Shown: positions 54,507 through 64,000 of the stretch, one piece after another
Layout of the letters: each line of letters begins with the position of its first letter
Numbering within the stretch: position 1 is the first letter of the stretch
Made by a program: the position numbers and the translations under genes
Notes under the pieces: generated by a model
What the model saw: only the letters and a program-made list of their open reading frames with translations
The model's database searches: none
What the model was told of the DNA's origin: nothing
From: Epibacterium ulvae
GTDB lineage: Bacteria; Pseudomonadota; Alphaproteobacteria; Rhodobacterales; Rhodobacteraceae
Assembly (NCBI RefSeq): GCF_900102795.1
Contig: NZ_FMWG01000010.1
Coordinates: forward strand, 1-64,000
DNA: 64,000 nucleotides
Reading direction: 5' to 3'

Positions 54507-55100
54507 ATGTTGACCAGAAAAATTCTCATCTTGAACGGGCACCCTGGGGATAGGTCATTGTCCAAATCCCTTAGCACAGCTTATCGGGATGCTGCTAGCA
54601 CACAAGGACATGAGGTCCGCTGGCATGATGTGTCGGAAATGGAATTCGATATGGATTACGGTATGGGCGGTTATAGTAACGCCAAGCCGTTGGAAGCTCC
54701 TTTAGAGCAGTTTTTATCAGACTTAGAATGGGCAGATCATGTGGTGGTTGCGACCCCCCTTTGGTGGGGGGCGCTCCCTGCGAAGCTAAAAGGCCTGTTT
54801 GATCGCGCGCTTTTGCCCGGCCGGGCGTTTGATACGCGCAATACTTCTTTGATGGGCGTGCCGTTGCCCTTGCTGACGGGAAAGACAGCGCGTGTTCTGC
54901 TGACCAGTGATACGCCTTCAATTTATTTACGCTTGTTCTATGGCAATGCGATCAAGAAAATTCTGAGCCGCCAGATACTGGGTTTTATCGGTGTGAAGCC
55001 AACCCGATTTACCGCGTTTGCCTCAGCCACGGGGGCGTCGGCTGAAACAGTTGAGAAATGGATGCGTAAAGCTTCAGATCTGGGGCGGCGTGCAGCCTGA
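54507..55100 (+). CDS. Flavodoxin-fold NAD(P)H-dependent oxidoreductase
   Basis: The 197-residue protein belongs to the Flavodoxin_2 type (quinone reductase/KefF-like): KILILNGHPGDRSLSKSL forms the FMN phosphate loop and VVATPLWWGALPAKLKGLFDRALL the flavin site. ATG 54507 has GGAGA seven bases upstream and is preferred to an in-frame ATG four codons before. Control by the divergent TetR suggests induction by a quinone or other electrophile. Confidence 0.85.
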   Translation: MLTRKILILNGHPGDRSLSKSLSTAYRDAASTQGHEVRWHDVSEMEFDMDYGMGGYSNAKPLEAPLEQFLSDLEWADHVVVATPLWWGALPAKLKGLFDRALLPGRAFDTRNTSLMGVPLPLLTGKTARVLLTSDTPSIYLRLFYGNAIKKILSRQILGFIGVKPTRFTAFASATGASAETVEKWMRKASDLGRRAA

Positions 55101-55143
55101 TTCAGGCAATAAAAATAGGGCTCTGTGCGTGACATTCTGATGA

Positions 55144-57603
<2,460 letters not shown>

Positions 57604-57669
57604 AAGAGCTATAAGTGACTCCATAGCACTATGGTTCGCGGTTTGGGCCCAATTGGAGCTTTTACGAAT

Positions 57670-57697
57670 AATGCCCCGCCAACAGCTGCGGGGCATT
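57670..57697 (+). terminator. Hairpin between gyrB and the convergent asparaginase gene
   Basis: Ten-base arms AATGCCCCGC / GCGGGGCATT surround an eight-base loop. No T run follows on the plus strand. A smaller CCATAG-CA-CTATGG hairpin lies at 57621-57634. Confidence 0.5.
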
Positions 57698-57724
57698 CAG
57701 AGGCCAGATGGAAGATACAGGGTT

Positions 57725-58723
57725 CTAGAACAAGAGCGTTTGTGTAGGGCGAATGGAGCCACAGTTTATTTTACGACGATTGAGTAAAGGTGCATTCATA
57801 TATTGTGCCACCACTGGATCAGATCGGTGAAGTAGGCCAAGGCTTACCAAAAGGGCGGTGATTGCGCATTCACTGGCGCGCGTTGCACCATCCGTTATTT
57901 TGAGAGCAACTCCCAGTTTCTGTTCGGGTATGATAGCCACAAAAACGGCTTCTGCACCGGTTTTGACGGCAGCCTTTCCTCGCATCGCTCGCATAAGGTT
58001 TGTGCAGGCACGGGGTTCGCCTGCGACAAGTTCCGGATGGGTTATCATTGCGTTGACAAGGGAATTTGCTGCGCGCGAGGTTGTGTCAGTCCGTTGATGC
58101 GCGGAGGCAAACCATGCCATCGCACGCGCAAGTCCATGTAGAGACGTTACAAAATTCGGAGCTGAGCACCCATCTATTCCAAAGCCTGGACTTGTTTCAT
58201 CAGTAACGTACTCAAACGCATCAAGGGCAGCTTTTTGGACGGGGTGATCTGGATCGATGTATTCAGGTGTGGCTCCAAGGTGCTTTGTTAAAGTTAAAAA
58301 TCCAGCATGTTTGCCTGAGCAGTTGTTATGTGCCTGACAGGGCGCGCGATCGGTTTTGATAAGCGCGTTCCGTGCGGGAATATCGTTCGGCAATTGCGTG
58401 CCGCATCGCAAGTCCTGATCCGATAGCCCTAGTTGTTTGATCCAGTCATTGACCCGGCGGGTGTGCATTTCTGCGCCGTTGTGCGAGGCGCAAGCAAGGG
58501 CGAGCTGTTCAGAGCCAAGACCAAACTTTGCTGCCGCCCCTGAGGTCACAAGTGGTAGTGCCTGGATCATTTTGGCAGAGCTGCGCGGATAGATTGTCGC
58601 TTGAGGGTTCCCCCAACTGCGCCGGATGTTTCCTTTGGCATCGCAAATAACAGCGTGGCCCGAATGTAAGCTTTCGAGGAGCGGTCCTCGCCAAATTTCT
58701 ACCATGGGAATTGGTGATGTCAT
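57725..58723 (-). CDS. Asparaginase II family protein
   Basis: The 332-residue protein belongs to the rhizobial-type asparaginase family, distinct from E. coli AnsB: YPRSSAKMIQALPLV (about 46-60) and NNCSGKHAGFLTL (about 133-145) are the likely catalytic Ser-Lys regions. It should hydrolyse asparagine to aspartate and ammonia in the cytoplasm; no signal peptide is seen. It is convergent with gyrB and divergent from the IalB gene. Confidence 0.88.
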   Translation of the reverse strand: MTSPIPMVEIWRGPLLESLHSGHAVICDAKGNIRRSWGNPQATIYPRSSAKMIQALPLVTSGAAAKFGLGSEQLALACASHNGAEMHTRRVNDWIKQLGLSDQDLRCGTQLPNDIPARNALIKTDRAPCQAHNNCSGKHAGFLTLTKHLGATPEYIDPDHPVQKAALDAFEYVTDETSPGFGIDGCSAPNFVTSLHGLARAMAWFASAHQRTDTTSRAANSLVNAMITHPELVAGEPRACTNLMRAMRGKAAVKTGAEAVFVAIIPEQKLGVALKITDGATRASECAITALLVSLGLLHRSDPVVAQYMNAPLLNRRKINCGSIRPTQTLLF

Positions 58724-58895
58724 TGAAAACGCCTTTTTCTGGGCAAATTTCTGCCAAAATGAACATTAACCCGTGGAACTTGATACGTTAGTGTGTTTGT
58801 GTAGCGCAAGTGCCGGACAGGGAAGAGACAGTGCGATAAACGCTGCGTACCTTTTGGCATATGAGGTTAATGAGGCAGTCTTGGAGTCGGGACCA

Positions 58896-59429
58896 ATGAC
58901 ATCGAAATTTGTCCGTTTTATTGCGTGCCTGAGCATGGCATGTGTGACGAGCACAGCATCACTTGCGCAGCAGGCAACATCCGAAAACCGCGTCGGCGTA
59001 AATGCTGATTGGAATGTGTTCCAAGGGGACAGTCCAAAGGAATGCTGGGGCGTTTCTCAGCCTAAAGAGACAGTAAACACACGTGATGGTCGTGTGGTTG
59101 CCGTGCGTCGTAGCGATATCCAATTGTTTGTTTTCTATCGGCCGGAGGTTGGTAAAGAAGGGCAAGTTACCTTTACCGGAGGGTATCCTTTTGCGCCGGG
59201 ATCGACTGTAAGCATGGTCATTGGTGACAGTAATTTTGATATGATCACTGATGGCGAATGGGCCTGGCCTGCGCCCGGCGATGATGGCAACATCATCTCT
59301 GCAATGAAGCGCGGGGCAAATGCAGTTCTAACAGCGCGTTCTGCAAGAGGCACGCAGACCAAAGATACGTTTTCATTGCTTGGCTTCACTGCGGCTGTGG
59401 AAGATGCGGATAAGCGGTGCAATAACTAA
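58896..59429 (+). CDS. IalB-family (invasion-associated locus B) periplasmic protein
   Basis: The 177-residue protein has a signal peptide (RFIACLSMACVTSTASLAQ) and an IalB domain (CWGVSQPKETVNTRDGRVV, GSTVSMVIGDSNFDMIT, AWPAPGDDGNIISAMKRG). The family name comes from Bartonella; in free-living Rhodobacterales the role is unknown. ATG 58896 has GGAG upstream and gives a clean signal peptide. A strong terminator follows. Confidence 0.88.
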   Translation: MTSKFVRFIACLSMACVTSTASLAQQATSENRVGVNADWNVFQGDSPKECWGVSQPKETVNTRDGRVVAVRRSDIQLFVFYRPEVGKEGQVTFTGGYPFAPGSTVSMVIGDSNFDMITDGEWAWPAPGDDGNIISAMKRGANAVLTARSARGTQTKDTFSLLGFTAAVEDADKRCNN

Positions 59430-59455
59430 GCCCGTGACTGAGGTTCTTTAGTTTG

Positions 59456-59481
59456 AGCCACTCTGAAGAGAGTGGCTTTTT
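59456..59481 (+). terminator. Terminator of the IalB gene
   Basis: Nine perfect base pairs AGCCACTCT / AGAGTGGCT with a four-base loop, then TTTT. Confidence 0.92.
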
Positions 59482-59580
59482 CGATGTCTCAAGAGGTGAA
59501 GCGACATCTTTTGTTTGGAAGTTCAGATTCTCTCCTATATAGAGCAGCATCCACCGTCCAAGCTTTAAAGGTTCGCCGCC

Positions 59581-60774
59581 ATGCCCACCCCTGCGCCGAT
59601 CACGCAAGATGTTCTGACTTTGCCCCGCAAGTTGCCCGAGGGCGGTAAGATCAATCTTGTCGGTCTAACGCGTGATCAGATGCGCAGTGTCCTGATCGAA
59701 AACGGGACGCCTGAAAAGCAGGCCAAGATGCGCGTTGGTCAGATCTGGCAGTGGATCTACCAATGGGGCAAACGCGATTTCGCTGATATGACCAATCTGG
59801 CCAAAGCTTATCGCGCTCAGTTGGCTGAAAACTTTGAAATTTCAATTCCTGAGGTGGTGAGCAAACAGGTTTCAACCGATGGTACGCGCAAATACTTGGT
59901 GCGGATCGCTGGCGGTCATGAGGTTGAGGTGGTCTATATTCCTGAAGAAGGCCGGGGCACTCTGTGTATTTCCAGTCAGGTTGGATGCACCCTGACTTGT
60001 TCATTCTGTCATACCGGCACCCAGAAACTGGTGCGGAACCTGACACCGGCAGAGATTGTGGGCCAGGTGATGATGGCGCGGGATGACTTGGATGAATGGC
60101 CAATACCCGGTGCACCAAAGGATGAGACACGTCTGCTTTCCAATATCGTTTTGATGGGGATGGGCGAGCCACTGTATAATTTCGATAATGTGCGGGATGC
60201 GATGAATATCGCTATGGATCCCGAAGGCATCAGTCTGAGCCGCCGCCGGATCACATTGTCGACGTCTGGTGTCGTTCCAGAGATCGCCAGGACTGCTGAA
60301 GAAATCGGCTGCCTGCTAGCTGTGTCTTTTCACGCCACTACTAATGAAACCCGTGATGTGTTGGTTCCGATCAACAAGCGTTGGAATATTGATGAATTGC
60401 TGCAGGCGCTGGCAAATTACCCTAAGGTCTCTAATTCTGAACGTATTACCTTTGAATACGTGATGTTGGACGGGGTGAATGACAGTGATGAAGACGCACA
60501 CCGCCTGTTGGATCACATCAAGCGCTATAATATTCCGGCTAAGATCAACCTGATTCCGTTTAACGAGTGGCCCGGGGCCCCTTACAAACGCTCATCCAAT
60601 AATCGCATTCGCGCGTTTGCGAATATCATTTATCAGGCAGGCTATGCCTCACCGATTCGCAAAACCCGTGGTGATGATATCATGGCAGCTTGCGGTCAGT
60701 TGAAATCTGCAACGGAACGTGCGCGTAAGTCACGTAAGCAGATTGAGGCAGAGGCTGGACTGTCCCAGTCATAA
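59581..60774 (+). CDS. rlmN: Dual-specificity 23S rRNA/tRNA adenine-C2 methyltransferase RlmN
   Basis: RlmN methylates A2503 of 23S rRNA and A37 of some tRNAs by radical SAM chemistry. The 397-residue protein has the cluster cysteines C136, C140 and C143 in [13 protein letters not shown] and the resolving cysteine near residue 371 in [20 protein letters not shown] and [13 protein letters not shown] support the family. It is convergent with the LOG gene. Confidence 0.96.
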   Translation: MPTPAPITQDVLTLPRKLPEGGKINLVGLTRDQMRSVLIENGTPEKQAKMRVGQIWQWIYQWGKRDFADMTNLAKAYRAQLAENFEISIPEVVSKQVSTDGTRKYLVRIAGGHEVEVVYIPEEGRGTLCISSQVGCTLTCSFCHTGTQKLVRNLTPAEIVGQVMMARDDLDEWPIPGAPKDETRLLSNIVLMGMGEPLYNFDNVRDAMNIAMDPEGISLSRRRITLSTSGVVPEIARTAEEIGCLLAVSFHATTNETRDVLVPINKRWNIDELLQALANYPKVSNSERITFEYVMLDGVNDSDEDAHRLLDHIKRYNIPAKINLIPFNEWPGAPYKRSSNNRIRAFANIIYQAGYASPIRKTRGDDIMAACGQLKSATERARKSRKQIEAEAGLSQS

Positions 60775-60787
60775 GAGCGCCAATTAA

Positions 60788-60811
60788 CCCTGCCTTTTGT
60801 AAAAGGCAGGG
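60788..60811. terminator. Hairpin between rlmN and the LOG-family gene
   Basis: Eleven perfect base pairs CCCTGCCTTTT / AAAAGGCAGGG with a two-base loop lie between convergent stops. It probably ends transcription from both sides, although T runs are short. Confidence 0.6.
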
Positions 60812-60827
60812 TCATGTTAGATATTGT

Positions 60828-61676
60828 TCAGCGCTCGCGACCGGGAAGCTCTTCGCGTGGAGGTTCTGGTGCCCAGTTTTCAAACAGTTCCATCGCTTCT
60901 TCGGCGGTATCTACAAACTTGAACAACTCAAGGTCTTTGTCAGCAATCGTGCCGGCATCGGCAAGCGTTTCCCAATTGATGATGCTTTCCCAGAATTGTT
61001 TGCCAAACAGCAGGAAGGGCACGCGCTCCATCCGACCTGTTTGAATGAGCGTGAGCGCCTCAAATAACTCATCCAACGTGCCAAACCCACCGGGGAATAC
61101 GGTGATTGCTGCCGCGCGCATCAGGAAGTGCATTTTGCGAATGGCAAAATAATGGAAATTAAAGCTGAGTTCAGGGGTAACATAGGCATTGGGCGCCTGT
61201 TCGTGCGGTAATACAATGCTCAACCCGATCGAGCGTCCGCCGGCATCGACAGCGCCGCGATTGCCGGCTTCCATCACGCCGGGGCCACCGCCTGTTACAA
61301 CCACATTCTCTCGACCTCCACTTTCGAGTGACTTTTCGGTCATGAGGCGCGCGAACTTGCGGGCTTCGTCATAGAAATGGGTTAGCTCTGCCAGAGTGTT
61401 TGTGCGGGCTTTGTCTTTGTTCTTGGGTTCGGGAATGCGTGCGCCGCCAAACATCACAATGGTGCTTTCGATGCCTTGTTCATCCAGCATCAGCTGCGGT
61501 TTTAAAAGTTCTAGCTGCAGGCGCACGGGACGCAGCTCTTCACGGCACAGGAATTCCTCGTCTGCAAAGGCGAGCGCATAGGCAGGCGATTGGGTTTGCG
61601 GGGTTAGGGGCACATGGCCTGCCCGGTCCCGGTCGGAATGTGCATCGGGAAATCGGCTGTGTCGATCTTCTGTCAT
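60828..61676 (-). CDS. LOG-family (TIGR00730-type) nucleoside phosphoribohydrolase-like protein
   Basis: The 282-residue protein has the LOG motif ITVFPGGFGTLDELFE and the upstream GGGPGVMEAGNRGA. Relatives release cytokinin-like bases or cleave nucleoside 5'-monophosphates. ATG 61676 is preferred because the longer frame adds an unlikely hydrophobic stretch. The first 60 residues are variable. It is divergent from the GntR gene. Confidence 0.88.
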   Translation of the reverse strand: MTEDRHSRFPDAHSDRDRAGHVPLTPQTQSPAYALAFADEEFLCREELRPVRLQLELLKPQLMLDEQGIESTIVMFGGARIPEPKNKDKARTNTLAELTHFYDEARKFARLMTEKSLESGGRENVVVTGGGPGVMEAGNRGAVDAGGRSIGLSIVLPHEQAPNAYVTPELSFNFHYFAIRKMHFLMRAAAITVFPGGFGTLDELFEALTLIQTGRMERVPFLLFGKQFWESIINWETLADAGTIADKDLELFKFVDTAEEAMELFENWAPEPPREELPGRER

Positions 61677-61803
61677 TGAATAGGCTCTTTGTCTCTCAAT
61701 CGGTTTTGTTCCACCCTGCCTGCGAAAAGCAGTAAGTGCAATTGCGCAGATGACTGCAAACGCGTAGCCTGCGATCGCTGCTTTCAAAATCTATCATAGA
61801 GCC

Positions 61804-62403
61804 ATGAGTGAAACGATTTCCGATAAGATTTTTGAGAGTCTGAGCCTACAGATCGTGACAGGTGTGCTTGAGGCCGGGGTAAAGCTGCGCCAGGATCACA
61901 TCGCGCGCGATTTCAGCACCAGTCATGTACCCGTGCGTGAAGCGTTATTGCGTCTTGAAGCACGAGGTCTAGCAGAATCGCTTCCACGTCGAGGTACACG
62001 CGTAAGTGCGCTTGATCCTGCAGAGATTCGCGAAATTGTTGAAATGCGCGTGTCGCTTGAACTGCTGGCCTTGTCTTATGCGGTTCCACAGGCACGTGCG
62101 GCGGATCTTGAGGTGGCGCACCATCATATGGTGGCCTGCGATCGTGCGACAGATATGGCGACATGGGATGTAGAAAATCGTGCGTTTCACATGGCTATTT
62201 TAGCCCCCTGCCAGATGCCGCGCCTGTTAAATTCTGTCGAAGATTTGCATCTTGCTGCCGCACGTCACCTTTTCGCGCATTGGCAGTCTCGATGGCGGCC
62301 ACGGGTGGATCATGACCATGCCGCGATTTTCCAAGCGATTGAGCAGCGCGATACCGGTGCAGCTTGCGCAGCTCTTAAACGGCATCTGCGACGCGTGGGC
62401 TAA
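61804..62403 (+). CDS. GntR-family regulator, FadR/FCD type
   Basis: The 199-residue protein has a winged helix ([29 protein letters not shown], about 28-57) and an FCD ligand domain with metal-binding residues ([26 protein letters not shown]). Its target is not shown; the divergent LOG gene and downstream dapD are the nearest candidates. Confidence 0.9.
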   Translation: MSETISDKIFESLSLQIVTGVLEAGVKLRQDHIARDFSTSHVPVREALLRLEARGLAESLPRRGTRVSALDPAEIREIVEMRVSLELLALSYAVPQARAADLEVAHHHMVACDRATDMATWDVENRAFHMAILAPCQMPRLLNSVEDLHLAAARHLFAHWQSRWRPRVDHDHAAIFQAIEQRDTGAACAALKRHLRRVG

Positions 62404-62489
62404 TTGTCCCTTGTGTGCATTCAGCACATGACGTCCCGTCGGTTTCCCGTTATGAAGCCTCGAAACCTTTTGACGCCGGAGACCGCATC

Positions 62490-63317
62490 ATGTCCAACGC
62501 CCAGCTGGAAACCGCAATCGAAGCTGCCTGGGAGGCCCGTGATTCCATCACCCCTGCCACCACAGGCGAAACCCGTGAGGCCATTGAAAATACGCTAAAC
62601 GCGCTGGACAGCGGTAGTCTGCGTGTCGCTGAAAAGCTGGAAAATGGCGATTGGCACGTCAATCAATGGGCTAAAAAAGCCGTTCTGTTGGGCTTCCGTA
62701 TCAAAGACATGGAAGAGCAATCTGGCGGCCCGCAAGGCTCAGGCTGGTGGGACAAAGTTGACAGCAAATTCAAAGGCTGGGGCGAAGAGCAGTGGAAATC
62801 TGCAGGCTTCCGCGCTGTGCCCAATGCTGTTGTTCGCAAGTCCGCATATATTGCGCCTGGCACCGTTTTGATGCCGTCTTTTGTGAACCTTGGTGCCTAT
62901 GTGGATGAAGGCACAATGGTCGACACTTGGGCGACTGTTGGCTCTTGTGCGCAAATTGGTAAAAACGTGCACCTGTCTGGCGGTGTTGGTATCGGTGGCG
63001 TACTGGAGCCGATGCAGGCCGGGCCAACCATCATTGAAGACAACTGCTTTATCGGTGCACGCTCCGAGGTTGTTGAAGGCTGTATCGTACGCGAAGGTTC
63101 TGTGCTGGGCATGGGCGTCTTCATTGGCCAGTCGACCAAGATCGTTGATCGCGAAACTGGTGAGGTAATGTACGGTGAGGTTCCGCCTTATTCTGTAGTT
63201 GTTGCAGGCTCTATGCCCTCTAAGAACAACGTCAATCTCTACTGTGCTGTGATTGTGAAGCGTGTTGATGAAAAGACCCGTTCGAAAACAGGGATCAACG
63301 AGCTGTTGCGCGACTAA
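62490..63317 (+). CDS. dapD: Tetrahydrodipicolinate N-succinyltransferase
   Basis: DapD succinylates tetrahydrodipicolinate in lysine and peptidoglycan synthesis. The 275-residue protein has the left-handed beta-helix hexapeptide pattern ([32 protein letters not shown]) and [23 protein letters not shown] 62490 has GGAG upstream. Its last 23 bases overlap the end of the convergent small gene. Confidence 0.96.
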   Translation: MSNAQLETAIEAAWEARDSITPATTGETREAIENTLNALDSGSLRVAEKLENGDWHVNQWAKKAVLLGFRIKDMEEQSGGPQGSGWWDKVDSKFKGWGEEQWKSAGFRAVPNAVVRKSAYIAPGTVLMPSFVNLGAYVDEGTMVDTWATVGSCAQIGKNVHLSGGVGIGGVLEPMQAGPTIIEDNCFIGARSEVVEGCIVREGSVLGMGVFIGQSTKIVDRETGEVMYGEVPPYSVVVAGSMPSKNNVNLYCAVIVKRVDEKTRSKTGINELLRD

Positions 63318-63591
63318 CTTCGGTTTTCTCGCTGATTGGATAGGACGTGCCCCAAACCTTGGGCGCGTCCTTTTTTAATGTGCGCCTCTCGACATCGCTC
63401 AGAAATTTGACAGCGGCTTGCCGGTCACCACCTGTTTGGCGCAAAGCCTTGGACCACAGCCGTGTGACGGACCGTGCAGACCAAGGTAATTTTGCTTCAG
63501 TCAGCCAAAACCGTAGCTCTCGCGGGAGCTGGTCAAACTCCGACAGCGTGCTGTGCCGACGTTTCATAGAGGTGTTTAGGTTTTTAGACAT
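63295..63591 (-). CDS. Small conserved-type protein (DUF6525-like)
   Basis: The 98-residue, basic protein ([40 protein letters not shown]) resembles small Rhodobacterales proteins I recall as DUF6525. Function is unknown. A shorter start at ATG 63567 is possible. It overlaps dapD by 23 bases and contains the dapD terminator on the opposite strand. Confidence 0.6.
   Translation of the reverse strand: MSKNLNTSMKRRHSTLSEFDQLPRELRFWLTEAKLPWSARSVTRLWSKALRQTGGDRQAAVKFLSDVERRTLKKDAPKVWGTSYPISEKTEVSRATAR
63343..63376 (+). terminator. Terminator of dapD inside the antisense gene
   Basis: Ten-base arms GGACGTGCCC / GGGCGCGTCC (one wobble) with an eight-base loop, then six T residues. It lies within the 3' part of the convergent small gene. 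Confidence 0.8.
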
Positions 63592-63687
63592 ATCAGGGCA
63601 TGATTCCAGACGTAGTGTGATGTTATTACGTTTTCGCCCTCACAAAGGCAACTTGACTTTTGCGCAGGCTCCTCGCAATGAGGCAGC

Positions 63688-64000
63688 ATGGAAAAGCAAA
63701 AGAAAAAGTCACGTCAGCAGGTCTATACTCTACTGGTCCAGATCGGCCGAAAAGAGGGAGACGGCTTGCCGGAAGGGGCAAGCGGAGCCGCATTGATGGT
63801 CTATGCTTCCGGTATTGATGAGGCTGAAGCGGTTCGTGAAACCGTTGCGATTCTAAAACAAGCTGATACTGCCCCGCTGGACGTGACAGGTTATGGCACG
63901 TTGGAAGAGCGCCTCGCTGAGGGGCACGAGATTGACACAGATGAACGCGATCTTATGCAACGTGCCTTGGACGAAAACGCCGTTATCGTCGCGCAGATGA
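63688..64000 (+). CDS. Hypothetical protein, 3' end beyond the window
   Basis: An open frame starts at ATG 63688 (MEKQKKKSRQQVYTLLVQIG) and runs 104 codons to the edge. The part seen is soluble and acidic (GHEIDTDERDLMQRALDENA). I do not recognise a family. Even codon use and lack of stops support a real gene. Confidence 0.65.
   Translation, partial: MEKQKKKSRQQVYTLLVQIGRKEGDGLPEGASGAALMVYASGIDEAEAVRETVAILKQADTAPLDVTGYGTLEERLAEGHEIDTDERDLMQRALDENAVIVAQM

Overview
The window reads as chromosomal DNA of a motile, marine-type Rhodobacterales bacterium (Roseobacter group, Alphaproteobacteria). This rests on gene content and protein similarity recalled from known families, not on a database search. 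Pointers are the FlbT/FlaF/flagellin set, an IalB-family protein, the order rnd-lptC-lptA-lptB-hpf-ptsN without rpoN, the serB / serC-serA arrangement with an alphaproteobacterial serC-type leader, and a Rhodobacterales-style intergenic repeat. No rRNA, CRISPR array, prophage or intact insertion sequence was seen. There is one tRNA, tRNA-Leu(CAG). The only mobile-element trace is a frameshifted serine-recombinase remnant at the left edge.

Layout: (1) 1-1.1 kb: recombinase remnant abutting a metallo-beta-lactamase-fold gene. (2) 1.3-6.7 kb: secA divergent from a periplasmic PPIase, argJ and mutT. (3) 6.7-11.4 kb: a two-gene GlcNAc module (nagA, sugar kinase) divergent from a secreted/anchored protein and a PstS-OmpA hybrid. 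(4) 11.4-16.3 kb: radC, dnaJ, dnaK with a sigma-32-like promoter, and alkB. (5) 16.3-25.6 kb: a surface-polysaccharide block with an ABC-2 permease, cysQ, galU, galE, two paralogous glycosyltransferases, a GT14-type glycosyltransferase and a two-part sulfotransferase. (6) 25.6-29.5 kb: ptsN, hpf, lptB, lptA, lptC, rnd. (7) 29.5-35.4 kb: tRNA-Leu and a flagellar segment (flbT, flaF, fliC, FlgN-like, rod-binding protein, fliK, flgD). (8) 35.4-41.7 kb: aminoglycoside-phosphotransferase-like kinase, TSUP permease, serB, then serC-serA and a membrane protein. (9) 41.7-48.8 kb: kbl-tdh threonine degradation with an XRE-cupin regulator, ubiE-ubiB, mutM, enoyl-CoA hydratase. (10) 49-57.7 kb: rpsT, dnaA, dnaN, recF, a TetR/flavodoxin-fold pair inserted before gyrB. 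(11) 57.7-64 kb: asparaginase II family, IalB, rlmN, LOG family, GntR, dapD and two small genes, the last running off the edge.

Most of the window is core housekeeping. No clearly new system was found. The observations most worth a second look are these: a Tdh whose four structural-zinc cysteines are all replaced; a perfect 24-bp inverted repeat that swallows the 3' end of tdh; a coupled glycosyltransferase/sulfotransferase operon close to a PAP phosphatase; a tandem sulfotransferase whose second half lacks a visible PAPS P-loop; two identical TetR-type palindromes overlapping a near-consensus promoter; tandem hairpins in the dnaA leader; a UUCG hairpin in the flagellin leader next to flbT; and a conserved-looking anchored protein paired with a PstS-OmpA hybrid.

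Start sites were moved from the longest open frame to the best ribosome-binding site where the evidence allowed. Each such choice is explained in its entry.
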